Below, in pieces: positions 20,827-29,896 of a DNA stretch of 64,000 bases. This DNA comes from Weissella oryzae SG25. GTDB taxonomy: Bacteria; Bacillota; Bacilli; Lactobacillales; Lactobacillaceae. Numbering within the stretch: position 1 is the first letter of the stretch; every line of letters starts with the position of its first letter. The position numbers and the translations under genes were made by a program. Under the pieces are notes generated by a model, which was not told the origin of the DNA, ran no database searches, and worked only from the letters and a program-made list of their open reading frames with translations. Location of the stretch: the NCBI RefSeq assembly GCF_000691805.2, contig NZ_DF820490.1:63375-127374 (forward strand), written 5' to 3'.

Positions 20827-22317
20827 ATGTTGATTGAAGAGATTTTAAATAAAGCAGCGCAAAATGCAAATAAAGCTGCTTTTACTGAGGCGAATGTTAG
20901 TTATACCTACCAAGATTTGGCTGATGCTATTAAACAAATTGCAGATAAGTTTAATGAACACACTTTAGTAAATCGACCAATTTTAGTTTTTGGTAAGAAT
21001 AATTTTCTGAGCTTAGCTAGTATGTTGGCTGCAAATCTAGTTGGTCATGCCTACGTACCAGTTGATGAGCACACGCCATTAGATCGTTTGACTGCGATTG
21101 TTTCGGCAGCTAAGCCAGCGTTAGTTATTACAACTAGCGATTTAAACGGTGAACAAGCCGCAATTTTGGGGGATTACATTACTTTTACCCAATTTACGGC
21201 AAATTCAAACTTCACATTTGAGAGTCTAAACACTCAAAAGGCAGTTAAGGGGAGCCAAACAGCCTATATTATTTACACTTCTGGGACGACCGGGTTACCA
21301 AAGGGCGTTGAAGTTAGTCATGATAATTTGTATTCATTCACACAATGGATGATTAATGACTTTAAGCAAATTACAGATAATAAGTACCTTGAACAACCTT
21401 TGTTTAGTTTTGATCTTTCAATTTTCAGTCTTTATCCGAGCCTTATGACTGGTAGCGAGTTAATTGCTTTATCACGAGCTGAAATTGGTAATTTCAAAGC
21501 GCTCTTCCAACGACTTGATGCAGTTACGATTAAAACTTGGGTATCAACACCATCATTCGTAGATATGCTACTAGTTGATCCATCATTTACAGCTCAAAAT
21601 CATCCGGCAATTGAACAATTTATCTTTTGTGGGGAAGAATTAACGGTTAAAACCGCCCGTAAGCTATGTCAAAACTTCCCAGATGCTAGAATCTATAATA
21701 CTTATGGCCCAACTGAAGCAACTGGAGCGGTTTCTAGCGTGCTAATTACTGATGAAATTATTGCCAGTTATGATCGTCTGCCTGTTGGTAAGGCTAAGCC
21801 AGGTGTACACTTTGCCATTGAAAATGGAGAAATTATAATCATTGGTGATTCAGTCGGTAATGGCTACTACGAGAATCCTGAAAAGACGGCGCAATCCTTT
21901 GTCACAGTGGATGGGGAAGCAGCCTTTAAAACTGGGGATGCCGGTCATATGGATGCAGATGGAACTTTGTTCTTCCAAGGACGTTTAGATTTCCAAGTTA
22001 AATTTAATGGTTATCGCATTGAGCTTCAAGATATTGAAGCCAACCTTATTATGAATGACCAAGTTGAACAAGCAATTATGTTACCACGCTACAATGAAGA
22101 GCATAAGGTGACCGCTTTGATTGCTGTAATTAAGCCCAAGGAATATTCAACGGACCGAGCAGTTATGCGTACAGTAACTAAAGCAATTAAAAATGACTTG
22201 TTAACTAGGATTATGGATTACATGCTGCCAACAAAGTTTGTCTATGTAACTGAAATGCCTCTAAATCAAAATGGTAAGATTGATCGTAAGGCATTAACAG
22301 CAAAGGTGGTGGGTTAG
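20827..22317 (+). CDS. dltA: D-alanine--D-alanyl carrier protein ligase DltA
   Basis: 496-residue adenylating enzyme that activates D-alanine with ATP and loads it on DltC. ANL-family motifs: IIYTSGTTGLPKGVE (about 148-162), NTYGPTEATGA, FKTGDAG and the C-terminal catalytic Lys in NQNGKIDRKAL. ATG 20827 is preferred to TTG 20818, since AGGGA (20812-20816) is ten bases from the ATG but only one from the TTG. Second enzyme-coding gene of the dltXABCD operon. Confidence 0.96.
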   Translation: MLIEEILNKAAQNANKAAFTEANVSYTYQDLADAIKQIADKFNEHTLVNRPILVFGKNNFLSLASMLAANLVGHAYVPVDEHTPLDRLTAIVSAAKPALVITTSDLNGEQAAILGDYITFTQFTANSNFTFESLNTQKAVKGSQTAYIIYTSGTTGLPKGVEVSHDNLYSFTQWMINDFKQITDNKYLEQPLFSFDLSIFSLYPSLMTGSELIALSRAEIGNFKALFQRLDAVTIKTWVSTPSFVDMLLVDPSFTAQNHPAIEQFIFCGEELTVKTARKLCQNFPDARIYNTYGPTEATGAVSSVLITDEIIASYDRLPVGKAKPGVHFAIENGEIIIIGDSVGNGYYENPEKTAQSFVTVDGEAAFKTGDAGHMDADGTLFFQGRLDFQVKFNGYRIELQDIEANLIMNDQVEQAIMLPRYNEEHKVTALIAVIKPKEYSTDRAVMRTVTKAIKNDLLTRIMDYMLPTKFVYVTEMPLNQNGKIDRKALTAKVVG

Positions 22318-22321
22318 ACCG

Positions 22322-23539
22322 ATGCAACCGTACTCAACACCGTATTATTTTATTATTCTCGGACTAGCGTTAATACCATTAATAATAGCTTTGCTAAACG
22401 GCAAAAAGCTAATGTGGTACCAAGTCCTAATTTCAATTGGCTTTCTAGCCTGGTCATTTGCTGGGTCAATCACTGTTTGGGCTTTACTCGGTTATGGCGT
22501 TTATCAAACGATTCTGGTTAAGGGATATGAATATTATCGGGTTCAACAGCAGAAAAATAACACACTAATTTTCTACTTGGCTGTTTTATTGGCAATTCTG
22601 CCTTTAACGGTTGTCAAAGTTACACCGGTGATTAATCCCACTCAACCCAGTTCAATAATTGGCTTTCTAGGAATTTCATATCTAACTTTTAAGGTCGTTA
22701 ATGTCGTCATTGAACTACGTGATGACTTAATTCATAAAGTGCCCTTACGTCAGTTTGTCTACTTTCTCTATTTTTTCCCAACAATTTCTTCTGGCCCAAT
22801 TGATCGCTTCCGTCGCTTTGAAAAGGAGTATCAAAAGCCAACGGTTGATAATTATGAAGACTTGCTTAGCAAAGGGATTTTACGAATTTTCTTAGGCTTC
22901 TTGTATAAGTTTATTATTGGTCATCTGATTGTGACTTATTTCTTACACCAAGTAGCAATTGACGCAACGGTTAATCCCAGCTTTATAAATATGTTAGGGG
23001 CCATGTATGGCTATGGCTTGTATTTGTTCTTTGACTTTGCCGGATACTCATTCTTTGCCATTGGGTTATCTAACTTAATGGGTTACGATATGCCAATCAA
23101 CTTTAATAAGCCCTTTATATCGAAAAATATTAAGGACTTCTGGAATCGCTGGCATATGACTCTAAGTTTTTGGTTCCGTGATTTCGTCTATATGCGCTTA
23201 GTTAAGACAATTATGGTTCACCGTTGGTCAAAGAACCGGGTATTCATTTCTAACGTTTCTTATGTTGCGTTATTTGGTTTGATGGGACTCTGGCATGGCT
23301 TAACTTGGTATTATATTGCTTATGGTTTGTACCATGCAGGGTTAATGATTGGTTATGATGCCTGGATTCGCTTTAAAAAGCGGCACCATATTAAGATTCC
23401 AAGCAATATTTGGACCAATAGTTTGAGTATCTTTATTACTTTTAATGCCGTCTTTATTGGGTTCTTACTGTTCTCAGGTATCCCAAACGACGCCATAATG
23501 CATTACTTTGATGGACATAGTCCACTACCTAATTTTTAA
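22322..23539 (+). CDS. dltB: D-alanyl transfer protein DltB (MBOAT family)
   Basis: 405-residue polytopic membrane protein. MBOAT features include FFPTISSGPIDRFRRFEKEY, the NIKDFWNRWHMTLSFWFRDFVYMR block and the catalytic His in GLWHGLTWYYIAYGLYH. DltB takes D-alanine from DltC at the inner face and moves it across the membrane. It starts four bases after dltA. Confidence 0.96.
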   Translation: MQPYSTPYYFIILGLALIPLIIALLNGKKLMWYQVLISIGFLAWSFAGSITVWALLGYGVYQTILVKGYEYYRVQQQKNNTLIFYLAVLLAILPLTVVKVTPVINPTQPSSIIGFLGISYLTFKVVNVVIELRDDLIHKVPLRQFVYFLYFFPTISSGPIDRFRRFEKEYQKPTVDNYEDLLSKGILRIFLGFLYKFIIGHLIVTYFLHQVAIDATVNPSFINMLGAMYGYGLYLFFDFAGYSFFAIGLSNLMGYDMPINFNKPFISKNIKDFWNRWHMTLSFWFRDFVYMRLVKTIMVHRWSKNRVFISNVSYVALFGLMGLWHGLTWYYIAYGLYHAGLMIGYDAWIRFKKRHHIKIPSNIWTNSLSIFITFNAVFIGFLLFSGIPNDAIMHYFDGHSPLPNF

Positions 23540-23564
23540 AATCAAATTTTGAGGGAGAATAACA

Positions 23565-23807
23565 ATGAAAGATGAAGTTTTAGATATTTTAGAAGAAGTT
23601 GCCGAAACGGATGAATTTCGTGATGATTTAGACATGGATTTATTCGAGGAATCAATTCTTGATTCATTATCAGCGATTGCTTTAATTGTTGAATTGGAAG
23701 ATCGCTTTAAGGTATCATTACCACCTTCTGAGATGGAGCGACAAGATTGGAACACAGCAAATAAGATTGCTGAGCGAATTCAGGAAAAGGTAAATGAAAA
23801 AGCATAA
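23565..23807 (+). CDS. dltC: D-alanyl carrier protein DltC
   Basis: 80-residue acyl-carrier-like protein. The 4'-phosphopantetheine attachment site is in ILDSLSAIALI (Ser34), followed by the conserved EDRFKVSLPPSEM. It carries D-alanine as a thioester from DltA to DltB. GAGGGAG precedes ATG 23565. Its 3' end overlaps dltD by 14 bases. Confidence 0.95.
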   Translation: MKDEVLDILEEVAETDEFRDDLDMDLFEESILDSLSAIALIVELEDRFKVSLPPSEMERQDWNTANKIAERIQEKVNEKA

Positions 23808-25083
23808 GATTCTATTAGCAGTAGGGCCACTCTTTGTGGCGCTTCTCTTAGTCGGCGTTATTTTATTTGCCCCCTTTAATTTTGGTAAACTTTACTCAAC
23901 GCGGCAGCTGAAAGAATTTGCGATGAATCCATTAGATAAAACACAGTACAATGGATATGCTATTCGTTCGCAGGTGCTAGCTGATAAGCAGTTCTTACCA
24001 ATTATTGGATCGTCTGAATTAGAGAAGATTAGTCCATATCATCCGTCGGCGTTTTCAATGAAGTATAAAAGTGCGATGAAAGGGCAGACACCATACTTGA
24101 TTGGTGCGCCTGGAACTCAATCTTTGCCTCAATATTTATATATTTCTTCAGTTGCTGAGCAAATGAAAAATCGTAAGGTTATTTTTATTATTAGTCCCCA
24201 ATGGTTTGGTTCTCAAGGGCTACAGTTAGGGCAACTACAGTCATTTACATCTAACGGTACTTTGTATCGTTGGATTGGACAGGCCGACCCTAAAACAAAG
24301 CTAACCCAAAGTGTTGCTAAACGACTACAAGGCCTTAATATTGCCGGTGATAATAGCACCATTCGAACGGCCTTAGCATCTTTGGCTCAGGGAAAGCCGG
24401 TTTCTGATTGGAACTTGGCTAAGATTAAAGTGCTGTCAGCTTTGTGGGTACGTGAAGATTATCTATTTTCTTGGGTTGCGCAGATGAAGTCGGCACAGAC
24501 TGGTATGTATGATAAGATTGACAACTATAGTAAAAAGTTGCCGGGTCAACTCGACTATCAAGCGTTAGATAAATCAGCTTACAAGTATAGTGCCCAACGA
24601 TCAAATAATAATCGATTCCACATTGTCAATGATGTCTGGAATATGAGTTTTAAACACCGTTGGCGTAATATGCATGGCTATCAAAAGCATCACCGCTACG
24701 ATGCCAGCCCTGAATTCGCAGATTTCCAGTATGTTTTGAATCAATTTGCTAAGAATCATGACCAAGTTGAATTTGTAATACCATCAGTTAATAACCGCTG
24801 GTATAAGTATTCAGGCCTTCCAATGAGCTCAATGCAAGGCTTCTCTAAAAAGATTAAGTATCAACTTCAATCGCAAGGCTTTAATGATATTGTTGACTTC
24901 ACTGACAAGTATAATGAACCATACTTCATGCAAGATACAATTCATTTTGGCCCTCGTGGTTGGGTTGCCTTTGATAAACAAATGGTTAAGTTTGTCAATT
25001 CGCCAAAAGAAGAGCCTAATTATAAGATTAACAACGATAAATTCTTGTCAAAGCAATGGCAAGATCGTCGAGTTAATGATTAG
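23794..25083 (+). CDS. dltD: D-alanyl-lipoteichoic acid biosynthesis protein DltD
   Basis: 429 residues with an N-terminal membrane anchor (about 6-28) and an outside SGNH-like catalytic domain: the Ser motif IIGSSELEKISPYHPS (about 69-84) and the C-terminal DTIHFGPRGWVAFDK with the catalytic Asp and His. DltD completes transfer of D-alanine to lipoteichoic acid. It overlaps dltC and ends the operon at a strong terminator. Confidence 0.95.
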   Translation: MKKHKILLAVGPLFVALLLVGVILFAPFNFGKLYSTRQLKEFAMNPLDKTQYNGYAIRSQVLADKQFLPIIGSSELEKISPYHPSAFSMKYKSAMKGQTPYLIGAPGTQSLPQYLYISSVAEQMKNRKVIFIISPQWFGSQGLQLGQLQSFTSNGTLYRWIGQADPKTKLTQSVAKRLQGLNIAGDNSTIRTALASLAQGKPVSDWNLAKIKVLSALWVREDYLFSWVAQMKSAQTGMYDKIDNYSKKLPGQLDYQALDKSAYKYSAQRSNNNRFHIVNDVWNMSFKHRWRNMHGYQKHHRYDASPEFADFQYVLNQFAKNHDQVEFVIPSVNNRWYKYSGLPMSSMQGFSKKIKYQLQSQGFNDIVDFTDKYNEPYFMQDTIHFGPRGWVAFDKQMVKFVNSPKEEPNYKINNDKFLSKQWQDRRVND

Positions 25084-25086
25084 GTA

Positions 25087-25164
25087 ACAAAAAAGCTCTG
25101 CCAATCGTGTGGCCTACCGTAAAAGTTTTAACTTTAAGGTTCACACAGTTGGTGGAGCTTTTTT
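25087..25164. terminator. Bidirectional rod-shaped terminator between dltD and the HTH gene
   Basis: AAAAAGCTC, CCAA and GTGTG pair in turn with CACAC, TTGG and GAGCTTTTT across small internal loops; the inner loop folds again (ACCGTAAAAGTT with AACTTTAAGGT). T runs on both strands let it serve the two convergent genes. Confidence 0.85.
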
Positions 25165-25174
25165 AGTGGTGACT

Positions 25175-25735
25175 TTACATAACTGTATAGTTAATTAAGT
25201 CTTCAAAATAAATTAATTCTGCGGTCAAATCAATCATTAGGTTATCTTTCTTATATAAGAGTAACCGCCAATCACTGATATGATTATCATTCTTCTCATC
25301 GATAAAGGCGTTTAGACTGCCATCATGATTTAATAACAAATACCCAGCAAAACGTTTAAAAATCATATCTAGGTCGGTTAAACGCTCTTCAATAATTGGC
25401 TGATTTTGTTGATACAAAGTTAATGAGAATTCACCTAGTTCTGGTCGTGTATTATTGAAATACCATTGCATGGCCAATAAATCATTCATGGTTAAGCCAA
25501 TGTTCATTAGATAATCAACTGACAATCGAAAGTGCACTGGTTCATCATTATCAGGCAAACCAGGAACATGGAATTGATTTGCATAGAATTCAGCTAAGCT
25601 TTGCCAAGTAGCAATGGAAGGAGTAGCTTGGCCATTTTCAAAAGCTAGAAGCTCTTCATGCGTTAAGTTAGTTTCCTTAGTAACGTCATCAAGATTTAAC
25701 ATAAAGAAATTTCGCAGAGTATTTAAGTTATTCAT
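25175..25735 (-). CDS. Helix-turn-helix (XRE-like) regulator
   Basis: 186 residues. The first 55 look like a Cro/C1-type HTH (LRNFFMLNLDDVTKETNLTHEELLAFENGQATPSIATWQSLAEFY). The remainder has no fold I recognise, with several aromatic/acidic segments. It is divergent from the aldo/keto reductase gene and may control it (inference). AAGGCGG precedes the ATG, and GCTATAAT upstream on the minus strand (around 25767-25774) is a likely extended -10. Confidence 0.7.
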   Translation of the reverse strand: MNNLNTLRNFFMLNLDDVTKETNLTHEELLAFENGQATPSIATWQSLAEFYANQFHVPGLPDNDEPVHFRLSVDYLMNIGLTMNDLLAMQWYFNNTRPELGEFSLTLYQQNQPIIEERLTDLDMIFKRFAGYLLLNHDGSLNAFIDEKNDNHISDWRLLLYKKDNLMIDLTAELIYFEDLINYTVM

Positions 25736-25813
25736 TTTATCCGCCTTTTTATCATGATTTATAGCAACATTATAGCAAATTTCAGTCTAATTCCGCAGAA
25801 TATTCAAAGGAAA

Positions 25814-25843
25814 TTGAGTATTTCTTGTATTTAGTTATATAAT
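25814..25843 (+). promoter_or_regulatory. Promoter of the aldo/keto reductase gene
   Basis: TTGAGT (25814-25819), 18-bp spacer, TATAAT (25838-25843), with a leader of about 58 bases. Confidence 0.6.
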
Positions 25844-25908
25844 GTAAGTAGTTTTATGGTGAAAATTATATCTTTGAACCTAACAATTCAAAAACGGAGG
25901 CTTTTATT

Positions 25909-26844
25909 ATGGTAGCAAGCGTAAAAATTGGTCACTCAAATGTTGAAACAACTAAATTAGGTCTTGGCACAAATAAGGTCGGTGGACATAACCTATTTAG
26001 CAATTTAAAAGATGCGGATGGTTACGAATTAGTTAGAGCTGCACTAGATGCAGGAATTACTATGTTAGATACCGCCTTTGTCTATGGGTTGGGTCGTTCT
26101 GAGGAAATAATTGGTGATGTCATTCAAGATTACGATCGTAGCAAGTTGGTTATTGCTACAAAGGCTGCTCAGGATCCACATAACAATTTGGCTTTAAATA
26201 ATTCACCTGCCTTTCTAAAATCAGCAGTTGAAGATGCTTTAACGCGATTAAAGACCAACTACATTGATATTTTTTATATTCACTTCCCAGATTCCACAAC
26301 AGATAAGCGGGAAGCTGTAGCGGCCTTACACGAGTTAAAAGAGGCTGGTAAGATTCGGGCAATCGGGGTGTCTAACTTTTCGTTAGATCAAATTAAAGCC
26401 GCCAATGCCGATGGCTATATTGACGTGGTTGAGGATGAGTATAGCTTGGTTGCACGAGAAGCTGAAAAAGCTGCTTTCCCTTATTTTGCAGAGCATAACA
26501 TCGCTTTTGTACCTTATTTTCCACTAGCTTCGGGATTATTAACAGGTAAGTATCAGGCTAACCAAACCTTTGGGCCAGATGATTGGCAAAGTCAACGAGC
26601 CGACTTCCAGGGGGAGCGGTTCCAAAAGATTATTACAGCGGTTGAAACACTAAAGTCGATTGCACAAGTACATCATGCAGAACCAGCGCAAGTTGCTTTG
26701 GCATGGTACATTAAAAACCCAGCGATTGCAGTTGTAATCCCTGGTGCGCGCGTGGCAAGTCAAGTAACAAGCAATGCAGCTGCCTTAAAAATCGAGTTGA
26801 GCGCTGCAGAATATCAAGCAATTGATGATGCTTTTAATTTTTAG
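25909..26844 (+). CDS. Aldo/keto reductase
   Basis: 311-residue TIM-barrel oxidoreductase. Catalytic residues are placed by family motifs: MLDTAFVYGLGRSEEIIG (Asp, Tyr), VIATKAA (Lys), YIDIFYIHFPD (the His of the tetrad), GVSNFSLDQI and the NADP-binding AWYIKNPAIAVVIPGARVASQV near the end. It should reduce carbonyls with NAD(P)H; substrate is not evident. A strong GGAGG lies eight bases before ATG 25909. It is divergent from an XRE-like regulator. Confidence 0.92.
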   Translation: MVASVKIGHSNVETTKLGLGTNKVGGHNLFSNLKDADGYELVRAALDAGITMLDTAFVYGLGRSEEIIGDVIQDYDRSKLVIATKAAQDPHNNLALNNSPAFLKSAVEDALTRLKTNYIDIFYIHFPDSTTDKREAVAALHELKEAGKIRAIGVSNFSLDQIKAANADGYIDVVEDEYSLVAREAEKAAFPYFAEHNIAFVPYFPLASGLLTGKYQANQTFGPDDWQSQRADFQGERFQKIITAVETLKSIAQVHHAEPAQVALAWYIKNPAIAVVIPGARVASQVTSNAAALKIELSAAEYQAIDDAFNF

Positions 26845-27030
26845 GGAGTTATTTTAATGGTTGATACTTTTGCCTAGTGCTTTAAACAAAATACTTAATC
26901 TATTATTAGAAAGTTATTGATATTTATGAAAATTATCTAAGCCAAACTATAAGGAGCTTCTAACCCCATTCATAGCAAGGATAGCTTATAATCATAGGTG
27001 AAATAAAAACAAAGGATTTTGGTTAAGAAC

Positions 27031-27105
27031 ATGATTAAGAAAGTTATCTTTACATTGAATCACCTATTGCCAGCGGACGACACGATCCTAAACAAGTGGT
27101 ACTAA
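27031..27105 (+). CDS. Possible 24-residue peptide
   Basis: ATG 27031 opens a 24-codon frame reading MIKKVIFTLNHLLPADDTILNKWY, with AAAGGA about 15 bases upstream, a TATAAT-type -10 near 26982, and a strong terminator 28 bases after the stop. A basic N-terminus, hydrophobic core and aromatic C-terminus are peptide-signal-like, but no family was recognised and chance cannot be excluded. Confidence 0.3.
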   Translation: MIKKVIFTLNHLLPADDTILNKWY

Positions 27106-27133
27106 TATACTGCTAGTTAATTAATAAACTCAG

Positions 27134-27173
27134 CTAGCTGCTTCCATCTTTTGATGGGAACAGCTAGTTTTTT
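27134..27173 (+). terminator. Strong terminator in the gene-poor region
   Basis: CTAGCTG (27134-27140) pairs with CAGCTAG (27161-27167), extended by TTCCATC/GATGGGA around a TTTT loop, followed by six T. No annotated gene of normal size precedes it within 290 bases, so it should end a short transcript. Confidence 0.88.
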
Positions 27174-27647
27174 ATTATGCTACATGTGGAAAGTCCACCT
27201 AACTTTACCCGTCAAAAGTATTATTATTGTTTTAGTATCGTATTCTTCAATGTAAGCGTGCCTACAGTTAGTTTATCTTTTAAGCTTTGCTAACCTATTA
27301 ATCGAAATAGATTAGGACCTGATGATAGGTGTCAAATTTTAATCAGAGAGAGAAAATTATTATTATTTACCGTTTGTTGAAAATTTAGTAGAACTAAATG
27401 CTTTTGTAAACAAATAAAAGACTTAACCAAAAAACAAAAAAGTTACTGCTTGTACTTGCTCGAGCTGTAGAGGGCCTAAATTTTTAACACATTATTGCCT
27501 GCAATTCATATAGTTATTGAACTACTATGAACCATTTAGCACAATTTTATTTACTAATTTTAACGTTAAATTATTTTCCATGTTAAATAAGAAGGGAACT
27601 TCTTTACACTAAGCCATACGAATACCTAGCTAAGTCTGGAACTTCCC

Positions 27648-27676
27648 TTGAAAAATAAATGTAAGCGCTTTATACT
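27648..27676 (+). promoter_or_regulatory. galK promoter with embedded cre site
   Basis: TTGAAA (27648-27653), 17-bp spacer, TATACT (27671-27676). The spacer and -10 carry ATGTAAGCGCTTTAT (27659-27673), a good match to the CcpA-binding cre consensus centred on AAGCGCTT. Binding there would block RNA polymerase, giving catabolite repression of galK. Confidence 0.82.
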
Positions 27677-27782
27677 CTATAAGGACGGCTTTTATTTGTG
27701 AAACTTAATTAGGATAAACAAATGTCTTAATTTTTAAAGTACATATTAAGCTAATTGCAATGCATAGAAAGAGGATAAACAG

Positions 27783-28967
27783 ATGACAACCCTAAACAAT
27801 GAATTAAAGACTTCCTTACAAGAGTCTTTTAAGGAACGTTTTGCTATTTCCGCAGAATATTTATTCTTTTCACCCGGTCGAATTAATTTAATTGGTGAAC
27901 ATACAGATTATAATGGCGGGCATGTTTTCCCAGCAGCGATTAGCATTGGAACGTACGGTGCTCTAGCTTTGCGTGATGATGACGAAATTCATTTGTTCTC
28001 AGCTAACTTCCCAGATGTTGGTATATCAGTCTTTAAGCTCGATGACATTGCAGCTCGTAAATATGATAGTTGGGTGAAGTATGTTCGTGGTGTGCTATCA
28101 GAATTAAAAAGAGCTGGTTATAATATCAATCGTGGCTTTAATATTGGGATTGTTGGTGATATGCCAAATGCATCAGGGTTGTCATCATCAGCTTCCTTAG
28201 AGCTTTTGCTTGGTGAAATGTTTAACACTGCCTTTGATCTAAAGATATCACGGTTAGACCTTGTTAAATTAGGACAACAAGTGGAAAATAACTACCTTGG
28301 TCTTCGAACAGGGATTATGGACCAATTTGCAATTGGTTTTGGTGAGAAAGAACAAGCCATCTTCCTTGACGTTAATACCATGGAGTATGAACTAATTCCA
28401 GCCGAATTTGATCAGTATGAACTAATTATTATGACCACAAATAAGCGGCGTGAATTAGTTGATTCAAAGTATAATGAGCGGCGGGATGAAACTGAGTTAG
28501 CCTTAAAGGAACTTCAGACAGTTTTGCCAACAATCAAAAGTTTAGGTGAATTGGATATGGCAACCTTTGAAGCAAATAAGGCAGCCATTAAAGAAGAGGT
28601 TATCTACCGGCGTGCCCGTCACGCTGTCTCTGAAAATGAGCGCACGATTTTAGCAACTAAAGCCCTCCGTGCCCATGACTTAGTTGAATTTGGAAAGCTG
28701 CTACAACAATCACACATTTCATTACGCGATGACTATGAAGTTACTGGTGAAGAACTTGATACCTTGTTTGATGCTGCAATGGCACAACCAGGAGTCTTGG
28801 GCGCCAGAATGACAGGAGCTGGTTTTGGTGGTAGTGCGATTGCGCTAATTCCACGCGATTCAGCTGCAGCCTTCATCGAAAATGTGGGTAAGCTTTATGC
28901 TGAAAAGATTGGCTATGCTGCATCGTTCTACACAGCTGAAATTGTAAAGGGTACTGCACAACTTTAA
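27783..28967 (+). CDS. galK: Galactokinase
   Basis: 394-residue GHMP kinase that phosphorylates alpha-D-galactose with ATP, first step of the Leloir pathway. Signatures: GRINLIGEHTDYNGGHVFPAA (galactose-binding), GDMPNASGLSSSASLE (ATP loop, about 127-142) and MTGAGFGGSAIAL near the C-terminus. AGAGGA lies upstream of ATG 27783. galT, galE and galM are not in this window, so galK stands alone, expressed from a cre-controlled promoter with a leader of about 100 bases. Confidence 0.96.
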   Translation: MTTLNNELKTSLQESFKERFAISAEYLFFSPGRINLIGEHTDYNGGHVFPAAISIGTYGALALRDDDEIHLFSANFPDVGISVFKLDDIAARKYDSWVKYVRGVLSELKRAGYNINRGFNIGIVGDMPNASGLSSSASLELLLGEMFNTAFDLKISRLDLVKLGQQVENNYLGLRTGIMDQFAIGFGEKEQAIFLDVNTMEYELIPAEFDQYELIIMTTNKRRELVDSKYNERRDETELALKELQTVLPTIKSLGELDMATFEANKAAIKEEVIYRRARHAVSENERTILATKALRAHDLVEFGKLLQQSHISLRDDYEVTGEELDTLFDAAMAQPGVLGARMTGAGFGGSAIALIPRDSAAAFIENVGKLYAEKIGYAASFYTAEIVKGTAQL

Positions 28968-28984
28968 GCTTCATAATTAAAAAC

Positions 28985-29087
28985 AAAAGGTAGTTAAGTA
29001 ACGGGAAATAAAGTGAATCCTTAGGGTCAGAGTATCCTCTCCAACTGTAGGGTTCACGTTGAAATTCCAAGCTTAGCTACTTTTTTT
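28985..29087 (+). terminator. Rod-like multi-helix terminator after galK
   Basis: An outer helix (AAAAGGTAGTTAAG, 28985-28998, with CTTAGCTAC and T run, 29072-29085) encloses GTGAATCCT (29013-29021)/AGGGTTCAC (29049-29057) and a small AGAG-TATC-CTCT hairpin. Seven T follow. It is much larger than a normal terminator. Confidence 0.65.
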
Positions 29088-29166
29088 GCTAGGGGAAAAT
29101 TTACTTTATAGCTGTAAGCCGATATGATTAAGTAAAATAATAAATAATCATTGTGAGAAGTAAATC

Positions 29167-29871
29167 TTGTTAAAATATATAAAAAATGAAAAACAGCTAC
29201 ATATCAGCCTGTTGTTAATGTTCATTATTGGTTTAGGCTTATTTGGCTATTATTACCATGACATTGTTTTTGAAATTATTCGACATGGCTTTGATCAACA
29301 TACACTGGAAATATTTTTACGGCAGCACGCTGACATTGGTGCTGTAATCTTATTAGGTTTAATTAGTCTTTCTTTGATTGTCCCAGGTCTTCCAACTGCA
29401 ATTTTATTGCTAGTTAGTGGGGTAATTTATGGTACCCAGCTTGCCTTAGTAATCAATGTGGTTGGCTCTTTTTTAGGTAATTTATTAGCGGTTCTTGTAT
29501 TTACACGCTTAGAAGATAGGACCCACTACCATCAATCAAAGCATTTTGGGCGCTTTATTGCGCTATTTAAAAAAGTTAAAAATCCATACTTGGCCTTAAT
29601 GTTGGGTTACATTGTGCCAATTATTCCAACAAGCCTGGTCAATTTTTATGTGAGTGAATTACCATATTCCCTTAAGTATAAGATTCGTTTACTTGCTGTA
29701 GCTGTACTTCCAGCTGCTTTCTTTTATAGTTTTGGTGGTGCCGACCTTGTTAAGGGGCAGTGGATGACGCCATTATCCTTGGGTGGCTTGTTACTTTTAA
29801 TTATATTTATAACCTATCGTCTGATTATGAAGACTAAGGACCATGGTAACAAAACAGATCATATCAGTTAA
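29167..29871 (+). CDS. VTT-domain (TVP38/DedA-like) membrane protein
   Basis: 234 residues with about five to six hydrophobic segments. The VTT/SNARE-associated domain is shown by SLIVPGLPTAILLLVSGVIYGTQLALVINVVGSFLGNLLA and the re-entrant-loop region LGYIVPIIPTSLVNFYVSELPYSLKYK. Such proteins are thought to move lipids between membrane leaflets or act as transporters. The start is TTG 29167 with GAGAAG upstream; the next in-frame ATG (29218) would delete the first membrane segment's basic flank. Monocistronic as far as can be seen. Confidence 0.8.
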   Translation: MLKYIKNEKQLHISLLLMFIIGLGLFGYYYHDIVFEIIRHGFDQHTLEIFLRQHADIGAVILLGLISLSLIVPGLPTAILLLVSGVIYGTQLALVINVVGSFLGNLLAVLVFTRLEDRTHYHQSKHFGRFIALFKKVKNPYLALMLGYIVPIIPTSLVNFYVSELPYSLKYKIRLLAVAVLPAAFFYSFGGADLVKGQWMTPLSLGGLLLLIIFITYRLIMKTKDHGNKTDHIS

Positions 29872-29896
29872 AAACGGACATTTAAATCAAAAGGCT

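Larger units (their letters stand above)
26845..27647. other. Gene-poor region between the aldo/keto reductase gene and galK
   Basis: About 800 bases without a gene of normal size. It begins with GGGAG and ATG 26857, which opens a six-codon frame only. A possible 24-residue peptide gene with its own terminator lies at 27031-27105. At 27592-27647 AAGGGAA and TTCCCTT form the ends of an imperfect inverted repeat without a T run. The AT-rich sequence between looks like decayed DNA, but no parent gene could be named. Confidence 0.5.

Noticed and set aside
25087-25164. Transposon end or MITE
   Set aside because: The long inverted repeat fits a shared terminator of two convergent genes and no target duplication is visible.
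26857-26877. Six-codon frame with GGGAG after the aldo/keto reductase gene
   Set aside because: Too short to support; kept only as a note in the intergenic description.
27400-27640. Remnant protein-coding fragment (frame with LPFVENLVELNAF)
   Set aside because: Sixteen codons after a stop without start codon or family match; chance is enough to explain it.
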